A DNA stretch of 51,387 nucleotides from Cryomorphaceae bacterium (GTDB lineage: Bacteria > Bacteroidota > Bacteroidia > Flavobacteriales > Schleiferiaceae). The notes beneath the pieces are model-generated. The model saw nothing but the letters and a program-made list of their open reading frames with translations, was not told where the DNA came from and made no database searches. Within the stretch, counting starts at the first letter, position 1, and each line of letters opens with the position of its first letter. The stretch covers positions 1 to 51,387 of the forward strand of contig JAJTFK010000013.1 in NCBI GenBank assembly GCA_021298655.1. Direction: 5' to 3'. The position numbers and the translations under genes are program-made. Below, in pieces: positions 45,133-51,387 of this stretch.

Positions 45133-45614
45133 GTACCGCTGCCCTCGTCCAACGACTGCATCGGGTACTCGACCCCGAAGTGCCCGCCCTATCGGTCATG
45201 GACCTCGGCATCGTTCGGGACGTTACCGCAACCCCCGACGGCTGCGAAGTTTGCCTAACTCCCACCTATACGGGGTGCCCCGCCACAGAACGCATAGAGC
45301 GCGACGTACGCGAAGCGCTCGAAGAACTGGTTGGCGCCGGCAACGTCCGAGTGCGCACCGTGCTGGATCCACCCTGGACGACGGACTGGATCAGCGAAGA
45401 GGGCCTGCGCAAACTGGAAGACTACGGAATCGCCCCGCCCCCAAAGCGCAGCGCCGACAAACGCTCGCTGCTGGGTATTCGAACGCCCTTAGCCTGTCCC
45501 AAGTGCCGCAGCACCGACACGGAACGCATCGCTGCCTTTGGTTCGACGGCCTGCAAGGCCCTGCATCGCTGCCTGGAGTGCCGGGAGCCCTTTGAGGCAT
45601 TCAAGTGCATTTAA
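45126..45614 (+). CDS. paaD: Phenylacetate pathway protein PaaD
   Basis: 162 residues with a GTG start inside the paaC end. The N-terminal MIP18/DUF59 domain (VLDPEVPALSVMDLGIVRDV) suggests iron-sulfur or diiron assembly for the epoxidase. The C-terminal zinc ribbon has CPKC and CLEC cysteine pairs. A strong intrinsic terminator follows, closing the paaABCD unit. Confidence 0.92.
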   Translation: MVSTAALVQRLHRVLDPEVPALSVMDLGIVRDVTATPDGCEVCLTPTYTGCPATERIERDVREALEELVGAGNVRVRTVLDPPWTTDWISEEGLRKLEDYGIAPPPKRSADKRSLLGIRTPLACPKCRSTDTERIAAFGSTACKALHRCLECREPFEAFKCI

Positions 45615-45626
45615 GCGCTTAAAACG

Positions 45627-45657
45627 AAAAACCCCAAACGAATCGTTCGGGGTTTTT
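45627..45657. terminator. Intrinsic terminator after paaD
   Basis: AAAAACCCC (45627-45635) pairs with GGGGTTTTT (45649-45657), with a further AACG/CGTT pairing inside. The A and T runs on both sides could allow termination in both directions. It separates paaABCD from the second paa unit. Confidence 0.85.
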
Positions 45658-45734
45658 GCGGTTGGATTTGGTGTGAAGCCGTCTCGGTTTCGCAGCAAAT
45701 GTGCGAAATAGACCCAAAACGCATACAATTAATC

Positions 45735-45776
45735 GTGAGAAATTGTGAGAAGTTAAAAATTTCACGTAGTTTCACA
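45735..45776 (+). promoter_or_regulatory. Operator-like array over the second paa promoter
   Basis: Two direct GTGAGAA half-sites (45735 and 45745) and two inverted TTTCAC half-sites (45760 and 45770); each pair is exactly 10 bases apart, one helical turn. A possible promoter lies inside: TTG (45743-45745), 21 bases, then TAGTTTCA (45767-45774), four bases from the ATG at 45779. The binding protein is not known. Confidence 0.55.
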
Positions 45777-45778
45777 TT

Positions 45779-47167
45779 ATGAATCGGGCCCGAATCACCG
45801 TCGTCTTTTTACTGTCTTTCAGCTCTTTATGGGGACAGACGACGCTGAACAAAAGCCCTATTTCCGGAAAGGCCTTTGTGTACCACAACGACAGCATTAA
45901 GGCGCTGGATTTCCACGCCGGAACCATTTCCTGCTTGAGTCAAAACACCTGGGTGGTCTACGGGTACCTGCCCGAGCTACCCGCCGAAATGCGGATTAAT
46001 TCGCACCCTCCGCCCACGGTCATTCAAACTCCCGACACCACCTTGATTAGCTTTTCGGGCTCCGGGCTGGTGTACAGCCTCGGACGAAACGGGGGCATTA
46101 CGCGGCACGACCGAACCTATTTTTCGGGCTACAACTTCGGGGCACTCCGCTTCTTTGACGGCAACCGCTTGTGGAGCATTGGCGGCTACGGACTGTGGCG
46201 CGTCACCGACCTCACCCTATTCTACGACCACGAGTTGCGCGAATGGGAACGGCAGCCCATGAGCCCCAGCATCATCGAGGGATTTGGGGACGGATTCTAC
46301 TCGCTGGTCGCCCCTGGAGTGCTGCGCATGGCGGTCTCAAGCCGTGCAGACTTCAATGGTTCTGAAGTCCAGCTCATGGTTCTGGAGGCGGATTTGAAAA
46401 ACAAAACCTACCGGTTCGTCGGATCGCCCGTGGTCGACCTCGACCTGTTCAACAACACCGACAACCTGGGCTACGCTTCGAACGGAACCTGGAACCTGCT
46501 CTACGAAGAAAACCGCCTCTTGCTGGCCAACCTGGCCGAAAACCGCCTGATACAAACCCCCCTAACCAATGCCTTCGCGCAGGCCTTTGATGGGAACAGC
46601 GGCGCACTTCTTCATCCCAAAGGCGTGCTGTTTGTGGAGGTGGCCAGCACCGTGACCAACAACCACTACAAAATAGTTCAAACCGACCTTAAAACGCTGC
46701 TTAACAACCCCGAAAACAAGGAAATAGGACCCATCTACGAGCCCTATTGGGTCAATCAGGTTCGCGCCAACCTCAAGCTCATCGCTTCGCTCCTGCTGGG
46801 CATTGGCGGCCTCACGGCGCTCATCATTCGGTACCAGCGAAGCCGACCCGTCGCCGAGCGTGCCTTTGCACAGGACCTTTCTCCCAGCCAGCGAATCCTG
46901 TTTAAGCACCTGATGATACTGCCCGCGGACGCCAGCATCACCACCCTGGAACTCAATCAAATCCTGGGAATCGAAGAAAAAACCTGGGATAACCAGCGCA
47001 AAATCCGAAGCACCCTGCTTCAGGAGCTCGAAGAAAAAGGCATGAAGCACTTGGGCGTACCTTCGTTCATCGAACGTATTTCGAGTGAGGACGACCGCCG
47101 AATTCGGCGCTACCGGATCAAACCCGAGCTTCGTGACGACCTTATTTCGGTACTTAAGTATGTATAA
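45779..47167 (+). CDS. Transmembrane protein with propeller-like exterior and winged-helix-like tail
   Basis: 462 residues. Signal peptide MNRARITVVFLLSFSSLWGQ; an extracytoplasmic region (about 20-328) with repeated aromatic/glycine beta-strand patterns like a kelch-type propeller; one membrane helix (about 329-350, NLKLIASLLLGIGGLTALII); and a 110-residue cytoplasmic tail. The tail (SITTLELNQILGIEEKTWDN, then YRIKPELRDDL) looks like a winged helix. I do not recognise a named family, though similar proteins occur in Bacteroidota. It starts the second paa unit and overlaps paaG by eight bases, suggesting a sensor or regulator of that unit. Regulation is inference. Confidence 0.8.
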   Translation: MNRARITVVFLLSFSSLWGQTTLNKSPISGKAFVYHNDSIKALDFHAGTISCLSQNTWVVYGYLPELPAEMRINSHPPPTVIQTPDTTLISFSGSGLVYSLGRNGGITRHDRTYFSGYNFGALRFFDGNRLWSIGGYGLWRVTDLTLFYDHELREWERQPMSPSIIEGFGDGFYSLVAPGVLRMAVSSRADFNGSEVQLMVLEADLKNKTYRFVGSPVVDLDLFNNTDNLGYASNGTWNLLYEENRLLLANLAENRLIQTPLTNAFAQAFDGNSGALLHPKGVLFVEVASTVTNNHYKIVQTDLKTLLNNPENKEIGPIYEPYWVNQVRANLKLIASLLLGIGGLTALIIRYQRSRPVAERAFAQDLSPSQRILFKHLMILPADASITTLELNQILGIEEKTWDNQRKIRSTLLQELEEKGMKHLGVPSFIERISSEDDRRIRRYRIKPELRDDLISVLKYV

Positions 47168-47939
47168 CTTTTTACGCGTTTCCCACCACGACGGGGTCGT
47201 TCGCCTGGCGCTGAACCGGCCCGAGGTATTCAACGCCTTCCACCGCGGAATGGCGCTTGAGCTTCAAGACGCCCTTAAGGAAGCGGACCGCAACCCCGAC
47301 GTTCGCGCGGTGCTGCTGACGGGCGAAGGGCGCGCATTCTGCAGCGGACAAGACCTCGCCGAAGCCGTGGACCCGCTCGGGCCCGGACTCGACCGAATTT
47401 TACGCGAGCACTACAATCCCCTGGTGCTGCAGCTTCGCGCACTCCGCAAACCCATCGTAGTGGCGGTCAACGGCGTGGCCGCAGGAGCGGGTGCCAACCT
47501 GGCGTTGGCTGGAGACGTGGTGCTGGCGGCCCAATCCGCCAAATTCATTCAAGCATTCAGCAAAATCGGCCTGATTCCCGACACGGGCGGAACCCTGAGC
47601 CTGCCGCGCCTCGCCGGATTCGCCAAAGCGAGTGCGTGGATGATGCTGGCCGACGCCGTGGGCGCCGAAGAAGCCGAGCGCCACGGACTCATTTACCGGG
47701 TTGTTCCCGACGAAACCCTTGCCGACGAGGCCATGGCGGTTGCGCAAAAGTTGGCCAAAATGCCCACCGAAGCCCTGGCCCTGACCAAAGAAGCCTTGAA
47801 TGCCTCGGTGTTTCACGGGCTTGAATCCCAGCTCGAATTGGAGCGCCATCTTCAGAATAAAGCCGGAGCAACCGCCGACTTTGCCGAAGGCGTATCGGCC
47901 TTCCTCGAAAAACGTCAACCCCAATTCCGCGGCCAATGA
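47160..47939 (+). CDS. paaG: Enoyl-CoA hydratase/isomerase, PaaG type
   Basis: 259 residues, crotonase fold. GRAFCSGQDLAE and VNGVAAGAGANLALAGD form the oxyanion hole; FSKIGLIPDTGGT has the Asp typical of PaaG. PaaG turns the ring-1,2-epoxide into the oxepin. The start MYNFLRVSHHDGV lies within the end of the upstream gene. paaF and paaZ are not in the window, so other crotonase roles in the pathway cannot be excluded. Confidence 0.9.
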   Translation: MYNFLRVSHHDGVVRLALNRPEVFNAFHRGMALELQDALKEADRNPDVRAVLLTGEGRAFCSGQDLAEAVDPLGPGLDRILREHYNPLVLQLRALRKPIVVAVNGVAAGAGANLALAGDVVLAAQSAKFIQAFSKIGLIPDTGGTLSLPRLAGFAKASAWMMLADAVGAEEAERHGLIYRVVPDETLADEAMAVAQKLAKMPTEALALTKEALNASVFHGLESQLELERHLQNKAGATADFAEGVSAFLEKRQPQFRGQ

Positions 47940-49099
47940 GTCCCCGATTTTTTAACCAAAAAGCGCTAGTCGTCGGCGCCGGCGCCATGGGCGGAGGGAT
48001 TGCGCAGGTCCTCACGGAGTCCGGTTGGGAGGTATTGCTTTACGACACCCAAGACGAAGCCCTCGAAAAAGGGCTTGGCCGCGTGCGCGCTACCTGGGAC
48101 AAGCTTGTGGAAAAGGGCAAGATTTCCGCCGAGCAGCGCGAAACCTATTCCGCCCGTCTCAAGGCAGCCTACGTGCTTCGCGAAGCCGCCGACGTGAGCC
48201 TCGCGATCGAAGCCATCTACGAAAACCTCGAAGCCAAGCGGTCCGTGTTCACAACCCTCGACGACGTAGTCCGCACGGACTGCATCTTGGCCACCAACAC
48301 CTCGTCGCTCAGCGTTTCGTCCATTGCGGCCGGCGTGAAGCAGCCCGAGCGCGTCATCGGCCTGCACTTTTTTAACCCCGCACCGCTGATGCCCTTGGTC
48401 GAACTGGTTCCGGGGCTGGCTACCGCGCCCGAAGTGGTCGAAGCCTGTGTCCACGCCGTGGCCTCGTGGGGCAAGGTGGGCGTCATTGCCCAAGACACCC
48501 CCGGGTTCTTGGTAAACCGCATCGCGCGGCCGTTTTACGGCGAATCCCTGCACCTGGTCGAAGAGCGCATGGCCGACATGGCAACCGTCGACTGGGCATT
48601 AACCGAATTGGGCGGGTTCCGCATGGGACCCTTTGCGCTCATGGACCTTATCGGCCACGACGTCAACTACGTGGTCACCGAAACCGTGTGGAAGCAGTTT
48701 TACTACGACCCTCGGTTTCGCCCGAGCCTGAGCCAAAAGCGCCTGCTCGAGGCCGGCTGGCTGGGACGCAAGTCGGGGCGCGGATTCTACGACTACCGCA
48801 ACGGAGCAACCCTGCCCGAGCCCACCCGCGACGAGGCCCTAGGCCGCCGCATCGTGGAACGCGTGGTGGCTATGCTCATCAACGAAGCGGCCGACGCCGT
48901 GTACCGCGGAATCGGCACGGAATCGGACGTTGAAACCGCCATGCTCAAGGGCGTCAATTACCCTAAGGGCCTGATTGCCTGGGGCCGCGAGTGGGGCTGG
49001 ACCGCCGTGCGCGACCAAATCGAAGCCCTTCACCGCCGAACCGGAGATCCGCGCTACCGCGTTTGCCCCTGGATTCACGACCAAATTGCCGCCCAATGA
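47936..49099 (+). CDS. paaH: 3-hydroxyacyl-CoA dehydrogenase, PaaH type
   Basis: 387 residues. The NAD-binding motif is GAGAMGGGIAQVL, and the catalytic His and Glu lie in GLHFFNPAPLMPLVELV. The two C-terminal helical domains follow (GFLVNRIARP, GWLGRKSGRGFYDY). In this context it oxidises 3-hydroxyadipyl-CoA to 3-oxoadipyl-CoA. Four-base overlaps at both ends. Confidence 0.93.
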   Translation: MSPRFFNQKALVVGAGAMGGGIAQVLTESGWEVLLYDTQDEALEKGLGRVRATWDKLVEKGKISAEQRETYSARLKAAYVLREAADVSLAIEAIYENLEAKRSVFTTLDDVVRTDCILATNTSSLSVSSIAAGVKQPERVIGLHFFNPAPLMPLVELVPGLATAPEVVEACVHAVASWGKVGVIAQDTPGFLVNRIARPFYGESLHLVEERMADMATVDWALTELGGFRMGPFALMDLIGHDVNYVVTETVWKQFYYDPRFRPSLSQKRLLEAGWLGRKSGRGFYDYRNGATLPEPTRDEALGRRIVERVVAMLINEAADAVYRGIGTESDVETAMLKGVNYPKGLIAWGREWGWTAVRDQIEALHRRTGDPRYRVCPWIHDQIAAQ

Positions 49100-49587
49100 A
49101 CTACCTCCAATCTGCGGTGGACCGCGTGCGAAGCTGGACCGACGAAGAATACGGCCAAAACCTTGGCAGCTTTCTCGACGAACAGCCCATGCTCTTTTCG
49201 TGGCTGATCCGCCTGAGCGAAGAATTTGACGACGACGTCCACGAGCAGCTCGTGCGCAGCGCCATGGTGCTGCGCGAGGGCTTTCGCGGCATGGGCCTCG
49301 CGGTCGGCACCATCTCGGACCCCTGCATCACCGACGTCACCACCGAAGTCGTCGAAGCATTTGAGGCGCTTGAAGCGGAAGTCGAAGTGCTCGACCTCGA
49401 ACGCATCGAAAAGGTCGCCCGATCCCCCTTTGTGCACACCGAAGTCCGCAACTTTCTTCACCAAGAGCTGCGCTCGGGCCTTCCGCGTGGGGAAGCCGAC
49501 CAGCACAACCTGATGCTCGTCGTCGACATCCTCATCGGATGCTTCGAAGAGTCCGTCGAACAACCCGGCGCAAGCGGCCAAGCATGA
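49096..49587 (+). CDS. Hypothetical acidic helical protein in the paa unit
   Basis: 163 residues beginning MNYLQSAVDRVRSWTDEEYG. It is acidic and mostly helical, with no signal peptide or membrane segment and one cysteine near the middle (SDPCITDV) plus one near the end. I do not recognise a domain. It has four-base overlaps with paaH and paaI, so it is translated with them; a pathway accessory role is inferred from that alone. Confidence 0.8.
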   Translation: MNYLQSAVDRVRSWTDEEYGQNLGSFLDEQPMLFSWLIRLSEEFDDDVHEQLVRSAMVLREGFRGMGLAVGTISDPCITDVTTEVVEAFEALEAEVEVLDLERIEKVARSPFVHTEVRNFLHQELRSGLPRGEADQHNLMLVVDILIGCFEESVEQPGASGQA

Positions 49588-50003
49588 CGGCTCCCGAAAT
49601 CGTCAACCAAATGATGCGCCGCGACGCCTTTAGTCAGTGGCTGGGCCTCGTCGTTCGCACGGCGGAACCCGGTCACTGCGTGCTCGAGGCCCTCGTGCGA
49701 CCCGAAACACAGAACGGCTTCGGAATCGCCCACGGCGGCCTCACCTACAGCCTAGCTGACAGCGCCTTAGCCTTCGCAAGCAACGGACACGGCCAGCACG
49801 CCGTTTCCATCGAAACCAGCATCGCCCACCTCAAACCCGTGTCGGCCGGCGACCTGCTCGTCGCCGAAGCCACCGAGCGCCACCGCAGCAAAACCCTCGG
49901 TCGCTACGACGTCATCGTGCGCCGCGACGGCGTGGACGTGGCCCATTTTCGCGGAACCGTATTTTTTAAAGACACCCTATGGCAACCCGAAGCGCATTCT
50001 TAG
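49584..50003 (+). CDS. paaI: Phenylacetate-pathway thioesterase PaaI
   Basis: 139 residues, hotdog fold. NGFGIAHGGLTYSLADSALA is the active-site helix region of PaaI, with the Asp nucleophile candidate in LADSA. It hydrolyses stalled aryl-CoA intermediates to recover CoA. It overlaps paaJ by 25 bases, the largest overlap in the unit. Confidence 0.93.
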   Translation: MTAPEIVNQMMRRDAFSQWLGLVVRTAEPGHCVLEALVRPETQNGFGIAHGGLTYSLADSALAFASNGHGQHAVSIETSIAHLKPVSAGDLLVAEATERHRSKTLGRYDVIVRRDGVDVAHFRGTVFFKDTLWQPEAHS

Positions 50004-51199
50004 TCGACGGAATCCGAACCCCCATTGGCAGCCTCGGCGGCAGCCTTAGCGCCGTGCGCGCCGACGACCTCGCGGCCCACGCCCTGCGCGCCCTCGCAGC
50101 CCGGCACCCCAACCTCGACCTGGCTGCGATTGACGACGCCTTCCTGGGCTGCGCCAACCAAGCCGGCGAAGACAACCGCAACGTCGCCCGCATGGCGACC
50201 TTGCTCGCCGGCATTCCCCACACGGTGCCGGCCGAAACCGTGAACCGCCTCTGCGCCAGCGGCTTATCGGCCGTTCAGCACGCAGCCCGCGCCATCCTGT
50301 CCCACGAGGGCGACCTCGTCCTGGCCGGGGGCGTGGAACACATGACCCGCGCGCCCTTCGCCCTGTCCAAGGCCTCCAAAGCCTTTGGCGGCGACAGCCA
50401 GCTCTACGACACCACCTTCGGATGGCGCTTCGTCAACCCCGAAATGAAGCGCCTGTACGGCACCGACGCCATGGGCGAAACCGCCGAAAACCTGGCCGAC
50501 CAGTACCACATCTCGCGCGAAGACCAAGACGCCCTGGCCCTGCGCAGCCAGCAGCGCACCGCGGCCGCCGTAGCGCGCGGCTTCTTCGCCGGCGAAATCG
50601 CCCCTGTTTCCCTGCCGCAGCGCAAGGGCGACCCTGTCGTGTTTGATCGCGACGAATTTGCCAAGCCCGCCACCACCCTCGAGGGCCTCGCGGGGCTGCG
50701 CCCCGCCTTCCGTCCCAACGGAAGCGTCACCGCCGGCAACGCCTCCGGCTTGAACGACGGCGCCGCGGCCCTCTTGCTCGCCTCCGAAGACGGCCTGAAG
50801 CGCCACAACCTGACGCCCCTAGCCCGCGTAGTATCCAGCGGCGTAGCCGGCGTAGAGCCCCGCATCATGGGCATCGGCCCGGTGCCCGCCACCGAGATTG
50901 CGCTGCGCCGAGCCGGCCTCAACCTCGCCGACATCGACCACATTGAGCTCAACGAAGCCTTTGCCGCTCAGGCACTTGCGGTAACCCGCACCCTAGGTTT
51001 GGACGACCTTGACCCCCGCATCAACCCCAACGGAGGCGCCATTGCCATGGGCCACCCCCTCGGCATGTCGGGTGCGCGCCTCGCGCTCACCGCGGCCCGT
51101 GCGCTGCGCGAAACCAAGGGCCGCTACGCCCTCGTCACCATGTGCATCGGCGTCGGCCAGGGGTATGCGGTGATCATAGAGCGCACCAGCAACCAGTAA
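49979..51199 (+). CDS. paaJ: 3-oxoadipyl-CoA thiolase
   Basis: 406 residues. The thiolase triad is visible: Cys in [11 protein letters not shown], His in [12 protein letters not shown], and Cys in [10 protein letters not shown]. The protein splits 3-oxoadipyl-CoA into succinyl-CoA and acetyl-CoA, the end of the phenylacetate route. PcaF of the 3-oxoadipate pathway is the same activity, but the gene context supports paaJ. The stop lies in junction repeat copy 5. Confidence 0.92.
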   Translation: MATRSAFLVDGIRTPIGSLGGSLSAVRADDLAAHALRALAARHPNLDLAAIDDAFLGCANQAGEDNRNVARMATLLAGIPHTVPAETVNRLCASGLSAVQHAARAILSHEGDLVLAGGVEHMTRAPFALSKASKAFGGDSQLYDTTFGWRFVNPEMKRLYGTDAMGETAENLADQYHISREDQDALALRSQQRTAAAVARGFFAGEIAPVSLPQRKGDPVVFDRDEFAKPATTLEGLAGLRPAFRPNGSVTAGNASGLNDGAAALLLASEDGLKRHNLTPLARVVSSGVAGVEPRIMGIGPVPATEIALRRAGLNLADIDHIELNEAFAAQALAVTRTLGLDDLDPRINPNGGAIAMGHPLGMSGARLALTAARALRETKGRYALVTMCIGVGQGYAVIIERTSNQ

Positions 51200-51210
51200 C
51201 TAGTAACTGA
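51193..51210. repeat. Convergent-junction repeat, copy 5
   Basis: CCAGTAACTAGTAACTGA: a variant of the junction element, with CCAGTAACTAG matching the right half of copy 1. It contains the paaJ stop (51197-51199) and the stop of the opposing gene (51200-51202). Confidence 0.6.
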
Positions 51211-51387
51211 TCAACGCTTCCAGCGCTCCCCGCACCTTGTCCGCGTTGGGCAGGTAGGTGTATTCCAGCGTTTTATTCAGGGGAATCGCGGGGGTGTCTT
51301 CGGCGCCCAGCACCCGAACGGGCGCGTCGAGGGCGGTGAAGCACTCCTCCTGAATGCGCGCGGCAATCGAGCGCGCAAAGGGCTGTA
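51200..51387 (-). CDS. 2-oxoacid dehydrogenase E1 component, C-terminal end only
   Basis: The last 61 residues of a gene entering from the right. The sequence includes ARIQEECFTALDAPVRVLG and EDTPAIPLNKTLEYTYLPN, the usual end of E1 beta or of fused E1 alpha/beta proteins, forming the end of the transketolase C-terminal domain. The substrate (pyruvate, branched-chain or 2-oxoglutarate) cannot be told from this part. Confidence 0.8.
   Translation of the reverse strand, partial: QPFARSIAARIQEECFTALDAPVRVLGAEDTPAIPLNKTLEYTYLPNADKVRGALEALISY

Overview
This 51.4 kb window comes from the chromosome of a GC-rich member of the Bacteroidota. The signs are a type IX secretion C-terminal sorting domain protein, the gliding/T9SS genes gldH and porZ, LipB, RecO, DUF4292 and DUF4837 lipoproteins, Bacteroidota-type promoters (TTG, 19-21 nt, TAnnTTTG) and no Shine-Dalgarno sequences. 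The order and content look like a compact, free-living, probably aerobic Flavobacteriales-like genome, but I cannot name a genus. I see no phage, insertion sequence, CRISPR, tRNA or rRNA, and no gene-free stretch above 300 bases.

Layout. 1-1604: an incomplete PspC membrane protein with its PadR repressor. 1672-3099: a secreted beta-helix protein with a T9SS signal. 3117-4657: two convergent kynurenine-pathway genes (3-hydroxyanthranilate dioxygenase and ACMS decarboxylase). 4719-10908: a long PurF-like amidotransferase, cobalamin adenosyltransferase, a DUF2795 protein and SecA. 10933-17433 (minus): a six-gene envelope operon of flippase, dUTPase, sugar nucleotidyltransferase, TPR protein, DUF4292 lipoprotein and EnvC-like activator. 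17434-17654: a candidate small RNA with its own promoter and terminator. 17655-22378: a threonine/serine dehydratase, a Rid protein close to 2-aminomuconate deaminase, and an ileS gene broken by an apparent deletion of about 124 bp. 22422-29762: DksA-like protein, LspA, M28 peptidase, GpsA, TatA, GatA, MltD and a DUF4837 lipoprotein. 29759-35571: RecO and PorZ (minus), GldH and penicillin-binding protein 1A (plus). 35626-36999: a two-subunit CoA transferase. 37007-41362 (minus): a fused double ABC ATPase, serine hydrolase, LipB and a PGI/PMI isomerase. 41406-41867: an ElaA-like acetyltransferase. 41883-51199: a phenylacetate catabolism region, with paaE divergent from paaABCD, then a terminator, then a second unit of a membrane sensor-like protein, paaG, paaH, an unknown gene, paaI and paaJ. 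51200-51387: the end of a 2-oxoacid dehydrogenase E1 gene.

Genes are packed tightly, with ATGA or similar stop/start overlaps at most operon joints. Three points stand out. The TAnnTTTG box usually lies only 4-8 nt from the start codon, so many mRNAs are probably leaderless. Five of six convergent or gene-end junctions carry the same family of short CTAGTTAC/GTAACTAG palindromes spanning the stop codons. The second paa unit begins with an uncharacterised transmembrane protein whose cytoplasmic tail resembles a winged helix, and it sits behind an operator-like array of four half-sites.
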